A DNA stretch of 64,000 nucleotides from UBA1858 sp045105615 (GCA_045105615.1 JBGCDS010000004.1:62001-126000), one strand, 5' to 3'; shown: positions 32,402-41,804, counted from the stretch's first letter. The notes: a model not told the origin generated them from the letters alone. A program made the numbers and translations.

Positions 32402-34237
32402 ATGACTACCGAAACGGTCACTCAGTTCAACCAGCTTAATTTAAAAGATTCAATCGTTAGAGTATTGAATGAGATTGGTTATGAAACGCCATCACCAATT
32501 CAAGCACAGACAATTCCTTTATTATTAGAAGGCAGAGATGTACTCGGCCAAGCACAAACTGGTACAGGCAAAACTGCCGCTTTTGCACTTCCACTACTTT
32601 CCAATATTGATTTAAAACAAAAAGACCCTCAAGTATTAGTACTCGCACCAACAAGAGAGTTAGCTATCCAAGTGGCTGAAGCATTTCAAAAATATGCCTC
32701 TGGATTAAAAGGCTTTCACGTATTACCTATTTATGGTGGACAGGATTATCGCGGACAGATTCGTGGCCTTGAACGCGGCGTACACATTGTTGTTGGCACA
32801 CCTGGACGAGTCATGGATCACATGCGCCGCGGCACATTAAAACTCACCAACCTTAGCGCACTAGTCTTAGATGAAGCCGATGAAATGTTACGCATGGGTT
32901 TTATTGATGATGTTGAATGGATACTAGAACAAACTCCACCTGACAGACAGATAGCCTTGTTTTCTGCCACCATGCCACAACAGATTCGGCGCATTGCGAC
33001 AAAATATTTGAATGAACCTGAACAGGTTACGATTAAAGACAAAACAGCTACCGCTGAAAATATTCGCCAACGCTATTGGCTAGTTAGTGGTTTACACAAG
33101 CTTGATGCGCTCACCAGAATTCTTGAAGCAGAGGATTTTGATGGCATGCTTATTTTCGTGCGCACCAAGACAGCCACCGTAGAGTTAGCCGAAAAACTTG
33201 AAGCACGAGGTTATTCAACCTCTGCACTGAATGGCGATATCGCACAAAATCAACGTGAACGAACAGTTCAACAGTTAAAGAATGGCAAGATAGACATCCT
33301 TGTTGCCACCGATGTTGCAGCACGTGGCTTAGACGTGAATCGTATTAGCCATGTAGTTAACTACGACATCCCATATGACACCGAAGCATATATTCATCGC
33401 ATCGGTAGAACTGGTCGAGCAGGTCGCACTGGGGATGCAATTTTGTTTGTCGCTCCACGTGAAAAACGTTTATTGGGCGCAATTGAAAAAGCTACTCGCA
33501 AGAAAATAGAACTCATGGAATTGCCTTCTACTGAGATTATTAATGACAAGCGTGTGGCTAATTTTAAACAAAAAATTACCGACACCCTGGCTAATGAAGA
33601 TTTAACTTTCTTCTCCCAGCTAGTAGAACAGTATCAACAAGAGCACAATGTCCCTGCTGTAGAGATTGGTGCTGCACTTGCTAAATTATTGCAAGGCGAC
33701 ACTCCATTATTACTACAGCATAAGCCACAAAGAAAAAATGATCGCAAAGAGCGCAATCAAAGCCGAGATGATCAGCGCAGTGATCGGCCTCGCAAACAAC
33801 GTGAGCGCTCATCTGAAAAACCAGCTTACGACAAAGACAAAGCACGCAAACCACGTGAAAGATCAACTGCCAATATGGATAAGCCTGAAGAGGGGCAACA
33901 ACGTTACCGCATAGAAGTCGGTCACGACCATGAAGTTAAGCCTGGCAACATTGTTGGCGCTATCGCTAGCGAAGCCGGATTAGACGGAAAATATATTGGT
34001 CACATTAAAATCTTTGATGATCACAGCTTAGTAGACTTACCCGAAGGTATGCCTAAAGAAATATTTAAGGATTTGAAAAAAACGCGAGTTGCTGGCCAAA
34101 AACTGAATATTTCAGCCTATGGCGAAGACAACTCAGAAAGAAAAACGTTGCGTGCTAAACCTGGTGGCAAAAAACGAAAAATCGACGATATTAAACCTAA
34201 AAAGCGTAAGCCAAAAAATAGAAAGCGTACTCCTTAG
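32402..34237 (+). CDS. deaD: ATP-dependent RNA helicase DeaD/CsdA
   Basis: DeaD unwinds RNA during ribosome assembly and in the cold. The 611-residue protein contains the helicase core (motif I AQTGTGKTAAF, Ia PTRELAIQ, II DEADEM, III SAT, V TDVAARGLDV, VI HRIGRTGRAG), a basic linker, and a C-terminal DbpA/CsdA RNA-binding domain (about residues 498-565, RYRIEVGHDHEVKPGNIVGA). The tail is Lys/Arg-rich. The RNA-binding domain separates it from RhlE or RhlB. A possible structured leader precedes it. Confidence 0.93.
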   Translation: MTTETVTQFNQLNLKDSIVRVLNEIGYETPSPIQAQTIPLLLEGRDVLGQAQTGTGKTAAFALPLLSNIDLKQKDPQVLVLAPTRELAIQVAEAFQKYASGLKGFHVLPIYGGQDYRGQIRGLERGVHIVVGTPGRVMDHMRRGTLKLTNLSALVLDEADEMLRMGFIDDVEWILEQTPPDRQIALFSATMPQQIRRIATKYLNEPEQVTIKDKTATAENIRQRYWLVSGLHKLDALTRILEAEDFDGMLIFVRTKTATVELAEKLEARGYSTSALNGDIAQNQRERTVQQLKNGKIDILVATDVAARGLDVNRISHVVNYDIPYDTEAYIHRIGRTGRAGRTGDAILFVAPREKRLLGAIEKATRKKIELMELPSTEIINDKRVANFKQKITDTLANEDLTFFSQLVEQYQQEHNVPAVEIGAALAKLLQGDTPLLLQHKPQRKNDRKERNQSRDDQRSDRPRKQRERSSEKPAYDKDKARKPRERSTANMDKPEEGQQRYRIEVGHDHEVKPGNIVGAIASEAGLDGKYIGHIKIFDDHSLVDLPEGMPKEIFKDLKKTRVAGQKLNISAYGEDNSERKTLRAKPGGKKRKIDDIKPKKRKPKNRKRTP

Positions 34238-34250
34238 AGTACGCTTTTTT
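34222..34250 (+). terminator. Intrinsic terminator overlapping the deaD stop codon
   Basis: AAAGCGTACT (34222-34231) and AGTACGCTTT (34238-34247) form a perfect 10-base stem with a 6-base loop that contains the deaD stop codon, followed by six T residues. The end of the gene itself is part of the terminator. Confidence 0.92.
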
Positions 34251-34268
34251 ACAGCTTACTAATTAGAT

Positions 34269-34739
34269 TTAGTGAACGTGTCCGTGTGAAAGTTCTTCTT
34301 CTGTTGCATCGCGCACACTAACAATTTTTACATCGAAGTTTAGAGTAACGCCAGCAAGTGGATGGTTACCATCAACGGTGACTTGGTCACCTTCTACTTT
34401 TGAGATTACTACGCGTTGTACTTCGCCATTCGGGCCCTGCGCCTCAAATGACATACCTTCTTCTAGCGTATCAACACCCTGAAAAGCAGCTTTATCGACT
34501 ACCTGTTTTAATTCAGGAACAACTTCACCGTAACCTTCCGCAGGAGCCACTTCTACTTGCAACGCATCATCAACAACTTTGCCGACCAATGCTTTTTCCA
34601 ATCCTGGAATAATATTCCCAGCACCATGCAAATAAGACAAAGGATCTACACCTTCAGAGCTATCCAATACTGTACCTTCACTATTTGTTAGCGTGTAATG
34701 CATGCTAACAACCATTTTATCTCCAATCATTAAAGACAT
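34269..34739 (-). CDS. slyD: FKBP-type peptidyl-prolyl isomerase, SlyD-like
   Basis: The 156-residue protein has the SlyD pattern: an FKBP domain (VVSMHYTLTNSEGTVLDSS, HGAGNIIPGLEKALVGK) with an inserted flap domain (residues about 68-125, VEVAPAEGYGEVVPELKQV). SlyD is a metal-binding chaperone used for hydrogenase nickel insertion. Here the metal-binding tail is reduced to SHGHVH, so it is closer to FkpB/SlpA-like short-tail forms. The first ATG is chosen because GGAG lies five bases upstream. It is convergent with deaD. Confidence 0.9.
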   Translation of the reverse strand: MSLMIGDKMVVSMHYTLTNSEGTVLDSSEGVDPLSYLHGAGNIIPGLEKALVGKVVDDALQVEVAPAEGYGEVVPELKQVVDKAAFQGVDTLEEGMSFEAQGPNGEVQRVVISKVEGDQVTVDGNHPLAGVTLNFDVKIVSVRDATEEELSHGHVH

Positions 34740-34769
34740 AACTTCTCCACCATTTACAATTTAAAAATC

Positions 34770-35459
34770 CTATTTATCTTCACAAGCAATGCACTGATAA
34801 ATCTTTGCTCCGATAATTGCACCTACTATCGGCGCTAACCAGAACAGCCATAATTGATCGACTGCCCAATCACCAACATACACACCGACACCAGTACTAC
34901 GTGCCGGATTTACTGACGTATTTGTCACGGGTATTGTGATCAAGTGAATCAAGGTTAAACAGAGACCAATTGCTATCGGTGCCATCCCTGCAGGAGCACG
35001 TTTATCTGTAGCACCCATAATGACTAGCAAAAACATCGCCGTCATAACTATTTCGGCGACTAATGCTGCCATCATTGAATAACCACCTGGTGAATGATCA
35101 GCAAAACCATTGGCAGCAAATCCTGCGCTTACATCAAATCCAGCACTGCCACTGGCGATAACATAAAGCACACCACCTGCTGCTATTCCACCAATCACTT
35201 GAGCAACAATATAAGGCAATAATTGATTCGCCTCAAAACGCCCGCCAGCCCACAGGCCAATGGATACTGCGGGATTCAAATGACAACCTGAAATATGGCC
35301 AATTGCATATGCCATGGTCAGCACTGTCAATCCAAATGCTAAAGACACCCCTAGCAAACCGATACCAACATCTGGAAAACCTGCTGCTAGCACCGCGCTA
35401 CCGCAACCACCCAAAACCAACCAAAAAGTACCTATCAATTCTGCTGCATATTTGTTCAT
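34770..35459 (-). CDS. aqpZ: Aquaporin Z
   Basis: AqpZ is a water channel of the inner membrane. I choose the ATG at 35459 (MNKYAAELIGTFWLV) preceded by GGAGG eight bases upstream; the longer frame is not supported. The 229-residue protein has six membrane segments and both NPA motifs, GCHLNPAVSIG and TSVNPARSTG. The arginine after the second NPA is the selectivity-filter residue, and the cysteine next to it in classic AqpZ is not present. Confidence 0.93.
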   Translation of the reverse strand: MNKYAAELIGTFWLVLGGCGSAVLAAGFPDVGIGLLGVSLAFGLTVLTMAYAIGHISGCHLNPAVSIGLWAGGRFEANQLLPYIVAQVIGGIAAGGVLYVIASGSAGFDVSAGFAANGFADHSPGGYSMMAALVAEIVMTAMFLLVIMGATDKRAPAGMAPIAIGLCLTLIHLITIPVTNTSVNPARSTGVGVYVGDWAVDQLWLFWLAPIVGAIIGAKIYQCIACEDK

Positions 35460-35561
35460 AGCATAAACCTCCACATTTGCTAGTGAATTTCCGCCCATAC
35501 CTTACAGTAAAGCGCCATTTCTAGCGAATTGAGCTTATAATTTTAGGGATTATGCGTGGGG

Positions 35562-36017
35562 TTAAGGCTTAGAGAAGTACCTACTGAGGAATTTATCAAG
35601 CTGATTCGCAAAGGACTGACGCTCACTTTTACCGTATGGGGACTGCCCACCCGATTGAACACCACTACCTCGCATCACATCCATAAAGTCACGCATATTA
35701 AGCAGAGGTTTAATGGTATTTACTGAATACATTTCACCGCGTGGATTCAAGGCATGCGCCTGCTTATCGATAACTTCTGCCGCCAATGGAATATCGCTAG
35801 TAATCACGAGATCTCCTACTTCAACTCTTTTGACTATTTCATTATCCGCCACATCAAAGCCACTTGGGACCTGAAGCATTTTGATGTTTTGCAATAATGG
35901 TTTACGGATTGCTTGATTTGCCACCAATATCACTTCTACACCTGTGCGCTCTGCGGCACGAAATAAAATATCTTTAGCTGGCACCGGACACGCATCTGCA
36001 TCTACCCAAATTTTCAT
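35562..36017 (-). CDS. yaiI: YaiI/YqxD family protein (DUF188)
   Basis: The 151-residue protein has the PIN-like DUF188 motifs WVDADACPVPAKDIL at the N terminus, VKRVEVGDLVITSDIPLAAEV and LNPRGEMYSVNTI. These acidic residues form a putative nuclease centre; no activity is established for the family. It is monocistronic and divergent from bioD, with 65 bases between them. Confidence 0.92.
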   Translation of the reverse strand: MKIWVDADACPVPAKDILFRAAERTGVEVILVANQAIRKPLLQNIKMLQVPSGFDVADNEIVKRVEVGDLVITSDIPLAAEVIDKQAHALNPRGEMYSVNTIKPLLNMRDFMDVMRGSGVQSGGQSPYGKSERQSFANQLDKFLSRYFSKP

Positions 36018-36082
36018 TACGCTATTTAAATTGAAATCTTGTAGTTGGTATCTTACGAGCAGTCAGTTTACACTTTCAAACC

Positions 36083-36769
36083 ATGAAAACACTTTTTATT
36101 ACCGGCATTGATACCGGCATCGGAAAAACATACATTGGCCGCATACTAGTTAAAGCCTTAATTAAATCGGGACATTCCTGTGTACCAAGAAAACCAATTG
36201 AATCTGGATGTGACATTAGCAACGGCGAATTAATACCAGAAGATGCATTGAAATACTTTCACGCTGCTAACGGGATAATACCCTTAGATGAAATTTGCCC
36301 CTATCGTTACGAACCCCCGATTTCACCTGAACGTGCAATTCGCTTAAGCAACACCACTGTCAACGTGAAAGACGTAATTGAGACATGTAAGCCGAACAAC
36401 AAACCACAATTTCTACTAGTGGAAGGTGCTGGTGGATTCTACTCACCATTATGCAGTGATGGCTTAAATGCAGACCTAGCTCAAAAATTAAAAGCAGACG
36501 TGATAGTAATAGCCAAAGATCGACTGGGTTGCATTAACCAAACTCTGCTCACCATTGAAGCTATCAAAAATAGAAAGTTAAACATTATTGCAATTATATT
36601 AAACCAAACCCGTGAGCATGAAGAATCCGCCATGGATAACCTCGAAGACCTACGCATGCGGCTCGACATTCCAATTGTTGCTGTTCCTAATATGGTTGAT
36701 GCTAACCAAGAATTACTCGATGAACACTATCATGCTATTGAAGAATTACTAACTATTGTTAAGCAATAA
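36083..36769 (+). CDS. bioD: Dethiobiotin synthetase
   Basis: BioD closes the ureido ring of dethiobiotin with ATP and bicarbonate. The 228-residue protein has the P-loop ITGIDTGIGKTYIGR, KPIESGC, PYRYEPPISPE, and LLVEGAGGFYSPL. It is away from any other bio gene here, which is common in gammaproteobacteria that split the operon. Divergent from yaiI. Confidence 0.92.
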   Translation: MKTLFITGIDTGIGKTYIGRILVKALIKSGHSCVPRKPIESGCDISNGELIPEDALKYFHAANGIIPLDEICPYRYEPPISPERAIRLSNTTVNVKDVIETCKPNNKPQFLLVEGAGGFYSPLCSDGLNADLAQKLKADVIVIAKDRLGCINQTLLTIEAIKNRKLNIIAIILNQTREHEESAMDNLEDLRMRLDIPIVAVPNMVDANQELLDEHYHAIEELLTIVKQ

Positions 36770-36849
36770 TTAATTATGTATTTGCCGCCAGCTCACTAGC
36801 GATCAAAAAAGCTCAGCACTCTTTAATATTTTCCACAAAAAACGTAAGC

Positions 36850-37158
36850 ATGGCAGAGCTCAATCTCAACGAAATTATTTGGCAAATTGTGGCAGCCATT
36901 CCGAAAGGAAAGGTGTGCACTTATGGTCAAATAGCGAGAAGTGCTGGCTACCCAAGCCATGCACGTTACGTAGGTTCCACTCTAAGAAATTTACCTAAGA
37001 ACTCCAGGTTACCATGGCACCGCGTTGTAAACGCACAAGGAAAAATATCTTTTCCACCTGACAGCGAAGCTTATAACAGACAAAAGTCATTACTCGAATC
37101 AGAAGGCGTTGTATTCATAGACAAGAAATTATCTTTGAAGGATTATGGCTGCAACTGA
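36850..37158 (+). CDS. atl: Alkyltransferase-like protein (ATL)
   Basis: ATL proteins resemble the DNA-binding domain of O6-alkylguanine transferases but have no methyl-acceptor cysteine; they bind alkylated guanines and recruit nucleotide excision repair. The 102-residue protein has KVCTYGQIARSAG, ARYVGSTLRN and LPWHRVVN, with Trp56 in place of the active-site Cys of PCHRV. It matches the E. coli YbaZ (Atl1) pattern. The gene stands alone between bioD and the BLUF gene. Confidence 0.93.
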   Translation: MAELNLNEIIWQIVAAIPKGKVCTYGQIARSAGYPSHARYVGSTLRNLPKNSRLPWHRVVNAQGKISFPPDSEAYNRQKSLLESEGVVFIDKKLSLKDYGCN

Positions 37159-37311
37159 ATAGCTCACATAATTTTTATATTTTATTACCCCCACACAGAA
37201 AGACTCAGCTCTACAAACTATCTACTCGGTATAGTTTTTATCAGAAAAAGATTAAAGTTCTCTTTACTTTGGCCGATACCTTGGGTGTATTAATGAGACT
37301 AAAGGTAAATT

Positions 37312-37761
37312 ATGCAACAACAAGTACATCAGCTTATTTACATCAGTGCTGCGAACCGTGAGTTTAGCGAAGAAGAATTGCAAAATTTACTCACCTCAGC
37401 TCGCATCAATAATACATCTCTCGGTATCACCGGCATGCTGCTTTTTCATGAGGGTTCATTCATCCAAGCCTTAGAAGGCCCTAAAGATAAGGTCCAAGCA
37501 CTTTACGAGAAAATTGCTGAAGATGAACGACACTCGGAAACCGTGGTGCTATATAAAGGCGATCAAGATGAGCCTGATTTCGAATCTTGGTCAATGGGTT
37601 TTTATCGTTCTAATCAATCCTCCAAAAAAAACCTTGAAGGATTTCATGATTTCTTAGAATCAGGATTTCGCACTAAACATCAATTGACTGCCAGTCGCGC
37701 GCGCAATGCATTACTAAAATTCAGACAGGGAAGCTGGCATCAAAATGTACAAGTTGCTTAA
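37312..37761 (+). CDS. Short BLUF-domain blue-light sensor
   Basis: BLUF domains bind FAD and sense blue light. The 149-residue protein is one BLUF domain (residues about 5-100) with a 50-residue C-terminal tail. The photocycle residues are all there: Y10, N34, Q52, W93 and M95, with exactly the spacing of cyanobacterial PixD (Y8, N32, Q50, W91, M93). No output domain is fused, so it must act through a partner protein. Neighbours are unrelated. Because PixD controls type IV pilus phototaxis, a link with the Pil-Chp cluster 12 kb away is conceivable but unproved. Confidence 0.92.
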   Translation: MQQQVHQLIYISAANREFSEEELQNLLTSARINNTSLGITGMLLFHEGSFIQALEGPKDKVQALYEKIAEDERHSETVVLYKGDQDEPDFESWSMGFYRSNQSSKKNLEGFHDFLESGFRTKHQLTASRARNALLKFRQGSWHQNVQVA

Positions 37762-37867
37762 AAAAGAGATTCAAAAAATTGGCAATAAAACAACTTAAAG
37801 GCATAAGCTAAGCAATACACACTTCTACAGAGAGACAGTGAGAGTCTACTGGCTCGCAATTAGCCAA

Positions 37868-37998
37868 TATAATTTATCATGCTTACTAGTTATGAATGCA
37901 TGGATCTTCTTGCTTGGCGCAATAGCAGACTGCTACTGTGCGAGATTATTAAGACGTTAGCCTCTAAACAAAAAAGCCCGCAGATGCGGGCTTTTTTT
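37868..37998 (+). ncRNA. Candidate small RNA with own -10 element and terminator
   Basis: A consensus TATAAT (37868-37873), preceded by the inverted repeat TGGCT (37850-37854) / AGCCA (37862-37866), would start a transcript near 37880. It would run about 120 bases through a hairpin CGCA..TAGC/GCTA..TGCG (37918-37942) to the terminator at 37971-37998. No convincing reading frame is present. No good -35 is seen, so an activator would be required. The terminator also serves the convergent fba gene, and the evidence is indirect. Confidence 0.3.
37970..37998. terminator. Bidirectional intrinsic terminator downstream of fba
   Basis: AAAAAGCCCGCA (37971-37982) and TGCGGGCTTTTT (37985-37996) form a GC-rich stem with flanking A and T runs. 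It is 21 bases past the fba stop codon on the minus strand and equally suited to end a plus-strand transcript. Confidence 0.93.
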
Positions 37999-38018
37999 AC
38001 AACATATATAGCTACTAA

Positions 38019-39050
38019 CTACGCAGCCTCTTCAGCACCAGATGCGTATTGGCCTAGCGCGGCTTTACCGTTACTACGCGCACGTCCTAGAAGAACTTTT
38101 TGTGCTGCACTAACATTAGCTGAATCTCCAGCCCATGCCGTCATTGACGCGTGTTGTAACGCACGACCATAAGAGAAAGTTAGGCCCCACGGCAGATCGA
38201 CAGCTAAATTGTGCATTGCGCTTAAATGCGCACTTGCTTCTTCATCTGATTGACCACCAGATAAGAACGCAATGCCCGGCACACTAGCCGGTACTGTATT
38301 CATTAAGCAGCGAACTGTTTCTCTTGCAACTGTTTCAACATCAGCACGGTTGCTGGCACCTGCACCAGAGATGACCATGCTTGGTTTTAGAATCATGCCT
38401 TCCATCAATACGCCTTGGTTGCGTAAATGTTGGAAAGTAACGCGCTGTGCTAATTCTGTCACTTCGTAGCTGCGCTCTATTGAGTGACTGCCATCTATCA
38501 ATACTTCAGGCTCTACGATGGGCACAATGCCCGCTTCTTGACTTAACTTTGCATAACGCGCTAATCCATGTGCGTTAGCTTCAATGCATGCCCAGCTAGG
38601 AATATGCTCACCAATAGTAATCACTGCGCGCCATTTTGAAAAACGTGCGCCTAACTTGTAGTACTCATCCAGACGTGCGCGAAGCCCATCTAAACCTTCA
38701 GTGACTTTCTCATCAGTGTGGCCTGCTAAAGGGTGCGCACCCGCATCCACCTTAATACCTGGAATAATTCCGTTATCACTTAAGTATTTAGGAAAAGGTG
38801 TTCCGTCCAATAAATTTTGGCGAATGGTTTCATCAAATAAAATAGCACCACTTATATAGTCTGATAATCCTTCGGTAGTCACGAGCATATCTCGATATGC
38901 TTGGCGCATTTCTTCCGTTTCAGGAATACCTAATGCTTTAAAACGTTTACCACAGGTAGGGTGACTCTCATCCATTGCTAAAATGCCTTTGCCAGGCGCA
39001 ACCATTGCTTTTGCTATTTGCTTTAACTCTTCATCACTCACGTTATGCAC
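38019..39050 (-). CDS. fba: Fructose-bisphosphate aldolase, class I
   Basis: The 343-residue protein belongs to the eukaryote-like class I aldolases that use a Schiff-base lysine, not the zinc class II enzyme of E. coli FbaA. Hallmarks are GKGILAMDESHPTCGKR, FSKWRAVI with a substrate lysine, VEPEVLIDG, and the Schiff-base lysine in GMILKPSM. LSGGQSDEEA binds phosphate. It lies 97 bases downstream of pyk and ends the tkt-gap-pgk-pyk-fba block. Class I enzymes of this type are found in several gammaproteobacteria. Confidence 0.95.
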   Translation of the reverse strand: MHNVSDEELKQIAKAMVAPGKGILAMDESHPTCGKRFKALGIPETEEMRQAYRDMLVTTEGLSDYISGAILFDETIRQNLLDGTPFPKYLSDNGIIPGIKVDAGAHPLAGHTDEKVTEGLDGLRARLDEYYKLGARFSKWRAVITIGEHIPSWACIEANAHGLARYAKLSQEAGIVPIVEPEVLIDGSHSIERSYEVTELAQRVTFQHLRNQGVLMEGMILKPSMVISGAGASNRADVETVARETVRCLMNTVPASVPGIAFLSGGQSDEEASAHLSAMHNLAVDLPWGLTFSYGRALQHASMTAWAGDSANVSAAQKVLLGRARSNGKAALGQYASGAEEAA

Positions 39051-39147
39051 TCCTTAAAAAATTTGCAGATATTCTACACTAGCCAACCACTATGATGTCG
39101 TGACTAAAAACGCATTTCAGTACTAGATTACTATTCCTAAGCTAATT

Positions 39148-40611
39148 TTACTTAGCATGCTCAGGGTCGTCTTCTTCTTCAACCATATGTCCTACACTAA
39201 GCACTTTCATAGCGTTAGTGCCACCATCAACGCCCATCAAATCACCTTTAGTGAGTATCACTAGATCATCATCTTCTACTTCATGACAATTTTTGAGTAC
39301 TGTCACTGCCGCATGGTTCACTTGTGCATGGGTTTTACCCAAGAAATTCATCGGCGCAGGGAACACACCTTTATATAGTGTGACACGACGTAATGTTTTG
39401 ACATGACGTGTTAGTGCATAAATAGGAATAGATGATGTAATTCTAGACATCCATAACGGGGTTGATCCAGATTCTGTCAATGCCGCGATGGCAGTCACAT
39501 TCAGATGATTTGCCAAATATACCGCGGCCATCGCAATTCCCTCGTCAATGCGATCACAGGACACCTCGCTACGACGCGTATGGCGTTGCGCTTCTTGTTT
39601 TTCAGATGCGCGACATATGCGACTCATGGCTTTAACGACTTCAATTGGAAATTCACCCACTGCTGTTTCGCCTGAAAGCATCACAGCATCGGTTCCATCT
39701 AACACCGCATTTGCAACATCAGATACTTCAGCACGGGTCGGGATTGGACTGTGAACCATAGACTCCATCATCTGCGTTGCAGTGATGGCAATGCAATTAG
39801 TTTTTTGTGCTTTGTTAATTAACATCTTTTGCACAGCAGGCACTTCAGCGTCACCAATTTCAACACCTAAATCACCACGAGCAATCATAATAGCTTCGGT
39901 ACACTCTAAAATGTCATCAATATTATCTAGCGCTTCAATAGTTTCAATTTTTGCAACAATTGAAATATCGCTATCATGTTGCTTAAGTAGTTTTCTGACT
40001 TGATGAATATCATCAACGCTTTTAATAAAAGACGCTGCAATGTAATCCAAATCGAGCTCATTCACATAAGCGATGTCTTTAATATCTTTTTCTGTAATAC
40101 ATTCTGCAGACAATCCTCCGCCCTTGCGATTCATGCCTTTGTTACTTGATAATTCTCCACCGGCAAGAACTGTAGTTTTAATCACCTGCCCATCGATTGC
40201 ATCAATCTCCAGTGCAATACGGCCATCGTCGAGCAACAATGTATCGCCCGCTACAACATCGTTAATGAGGCCTTTATAGGTGAAACCTATTACCTGTTGT
40301 GTACCTGATTCTAAATCTAATTCAGCATCTAGATTAAACTTATCGCCAACTTTCAATATAATTTTATTATCAACAAATCTACCGATGCGTAACTTAGCGC
40401 CTTGCAAATCACCCAGTATGCCGACGTTATAACTTTTTGCTTGGCTAATTCGTCTCACCATTTCTACACGACGCTTATGTTCATCCATCGTGCCATGTGA
40501 GAAATTCAATCTCACTAGATCAATGCCTGCATCGATAAGCTTTGACATAACTTGTTCATTGTCAGTCGCAGGACCTAATGTGATAATAATTTTTGTGCGT
40601 CGATGCATCAT
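39148..40611 (-). CDS. pyk: Pyruvate kinase
   Basis: Pyk makes ATP and pyruvate from phosphoenolpyruvate. The 487-residue length fits the type II (PykA-like) enzyme. Motifs are RTKIIITLGPA, NFSHGTMDEH, the catalytic region IMIARGDLGVEIG, and ITATQMMESMVHSPIPTRAEV with the C-domain GETAVG. It lies 8 bases after pgk, so it is cotranscribed. Confidence 0.96.
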   Translation of the reverse strand: MMHRRTKIIITLGPATDNEQVMSKLIDAGIDLVRLNFSHGTMDEHKRRVEMVRRISQAKSYNVGILGDLQGAKLRIGRFVDNKIILKVGDKFNLDAELDLESGTQQVIGFTYKGLINDVVAGDTLLLDDGRIALEIDAIDGQVIKTTVLAGGELSSNKGMNRKGGGLSAECITEKDIKDIAYVNELDLDYIAASFIKSVDDIHQVRKLLKQHDSDISIVAKIETIEALDNIDDILECTEAIMIARGDLGVEIGDAEVPAVQKMLINKAQKTNCIAITATQMMESMVHSPIPTRAEVSDVANAVLDGTDAVMLSGETAVGEFPIEVVKAMSRICRASEKQEAQRHTRRSEVSCDRIDEGIAMAAVYLANHLNVTAIAALTESGSTPLWMSRITSSIPIYALTRHVKTLRRVTLYKGVFPAPMNFLGKTHAQVNHAAVTVLKNCHEVEDDDLVILTKGDLMGVDGGTNAMKVLSVGHMVEEEDDPEHAK

Positions 40612-40619
40612 AATGTTAT

Positions 40620-41804
40620 TTACTTTCCTTGTGCACGTTGCTGAAGAATATCTACTGCAGGTAAAACTTTTCCTTCTAGAAATTCGAGAAATGCGCCGCC
40701 GCCGGTAGAGATGTATGAAATATTGTTTGCCACGTTAAATGTATCAATTGCAGCCACTGTGTCACCACCGCCGGCAATTGAGAATGCATCACTTGATGCA
40801 ATGGCATTGGATAATGTTTGTGTGGCTCCAGCGAATTGAGGAATTTCAAATACTCCTAGAGGTCCATTCCAGACAATCGTTCCTGCTTCCTGCATCACTG
40901 CGTTTAAATGCGCGGCACTTTCAGGGCCGATATCTAGAATCATATCGTCAGCTTGTACATCCTGTACTGCCTTTGTCACCGCCACTGCCTTATCAGAAAA
41001 CTCTTTAGCACATACAACATCAGTTGGGATTGGGATATCCGCACCGCGTCGTTTTGCTTTTTCAATCAACTGTTTTGCCACTTCGACCAATTCAGCCTCA
41101 TACAAAGACTTACCCACAGGAAATCCAGCGGCTGCAATAAACGTGTTGGCTATGCCTCCACCGACAACTAACTGGTCTACTTTATCTATCAATTGTTCCA
41201 ATAAAATCAGTTTTGTAGACACTTTTGAGCCTCCAACGATCGCTACCATTGGACGACGTGGATTTTCTAAACCTGTAGACAATGCATCTAACTCTGATGC
41301 CAATAGTGGGCCTGCACACGCTTGTGTAGCGAACTTAGCAGCACCATATGTAGACGCTTGAGCCCGATGTGCTGTACCAAATGCATCCATGACATATATA
41401 TCGCATAGCGCGGCCATCTTTTTAGCTAGCACGTCATCACATTTTTTCTCCCCCGTCAAAAAGCGTACATTTTCACATAGTACTAATTTTCCAGGTACAA
41501 CTTCACAACCATCAATCCAGTCTTTAACCAACGGAACCTCTTGCCCTAATTCTGCTGCTAATGCATCGGCAACCGGTTGCAAACTATATTTTTCTTCTGG
41601 CGCGCCTTCAGTAGGTCTACCCAGATGAGACATGACCATGATGGCAGCACCTTTAGATAGCGCTAATTTAAGTGTAGGCAATGAAGCGCGAATGCGTGCA
41701 TCGTTTCTGATGATGCCATCTTTAATAGGCACATTGAGGTCTTGGCGAATCAGGAGCCGGCGATTTACTAACTCCATCTCTGACATTCTTAATACATTAG
41801 ACAT
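40620..41804 (-). CDS. pgk: Phosphoglycerate kinase
   Basis: Pgk interconverts 1,3-bisphosphoglycerate and 3-phosphoglycerate with ATP. The 394-residue protein has RQDLNVPIKDG, MSHLGRPTEGAPEEKYSL, ILGGSKVSTKL-like VAIVGGSKVSTKL, and the C-terminal nucleotide site IAGGGDTVAAI with ISTGGGAFLEFLEGK. It sits between gap and pyk; the intergenic gap to gap is 55 bases. Confidence 0.97.
   Translation of the reverse strand: MSNVLRMSEMELVNRRLLIRQDLNVPIKDGIIRNDARIRASLPTLKLALSKGAAIMVMSHLGRPTEGAPEEKYSLQPVADALAAELGQEVPLVKDWIDGCEVVPGKLVLCENVRFLTGEKKCDDVLAKKMAALCDIYVMDAFGTAHRAQASTYGAAKFATQACAGPLLASELDALSTGLENPRRPMVAIVGGSKVSTKLILLEQLIDKVDQLVVGGGIANTFIAAAGFPVGKSLYEAELVEVAKQLIEKAKRRGADIPIPTDVVCAKEFSDKAVAVTKAVQDVQADDMILDIGPESAAHLNAVMQEAGTIVWNGPLGVFEIPQFAGATQTLSNAIASSDAFSIAGGGDTVAAIDTFNVANNISYISTGGGAFLEFLEGKVLPAVDILQQRAQGK

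Noticed and set aside
37879..38172. 97-codon plus-strand frame downstream of the BLUF gene
   Set aside because: It runs through the fba terminator and antisense into fba, and has low-complexity sequence without family features.
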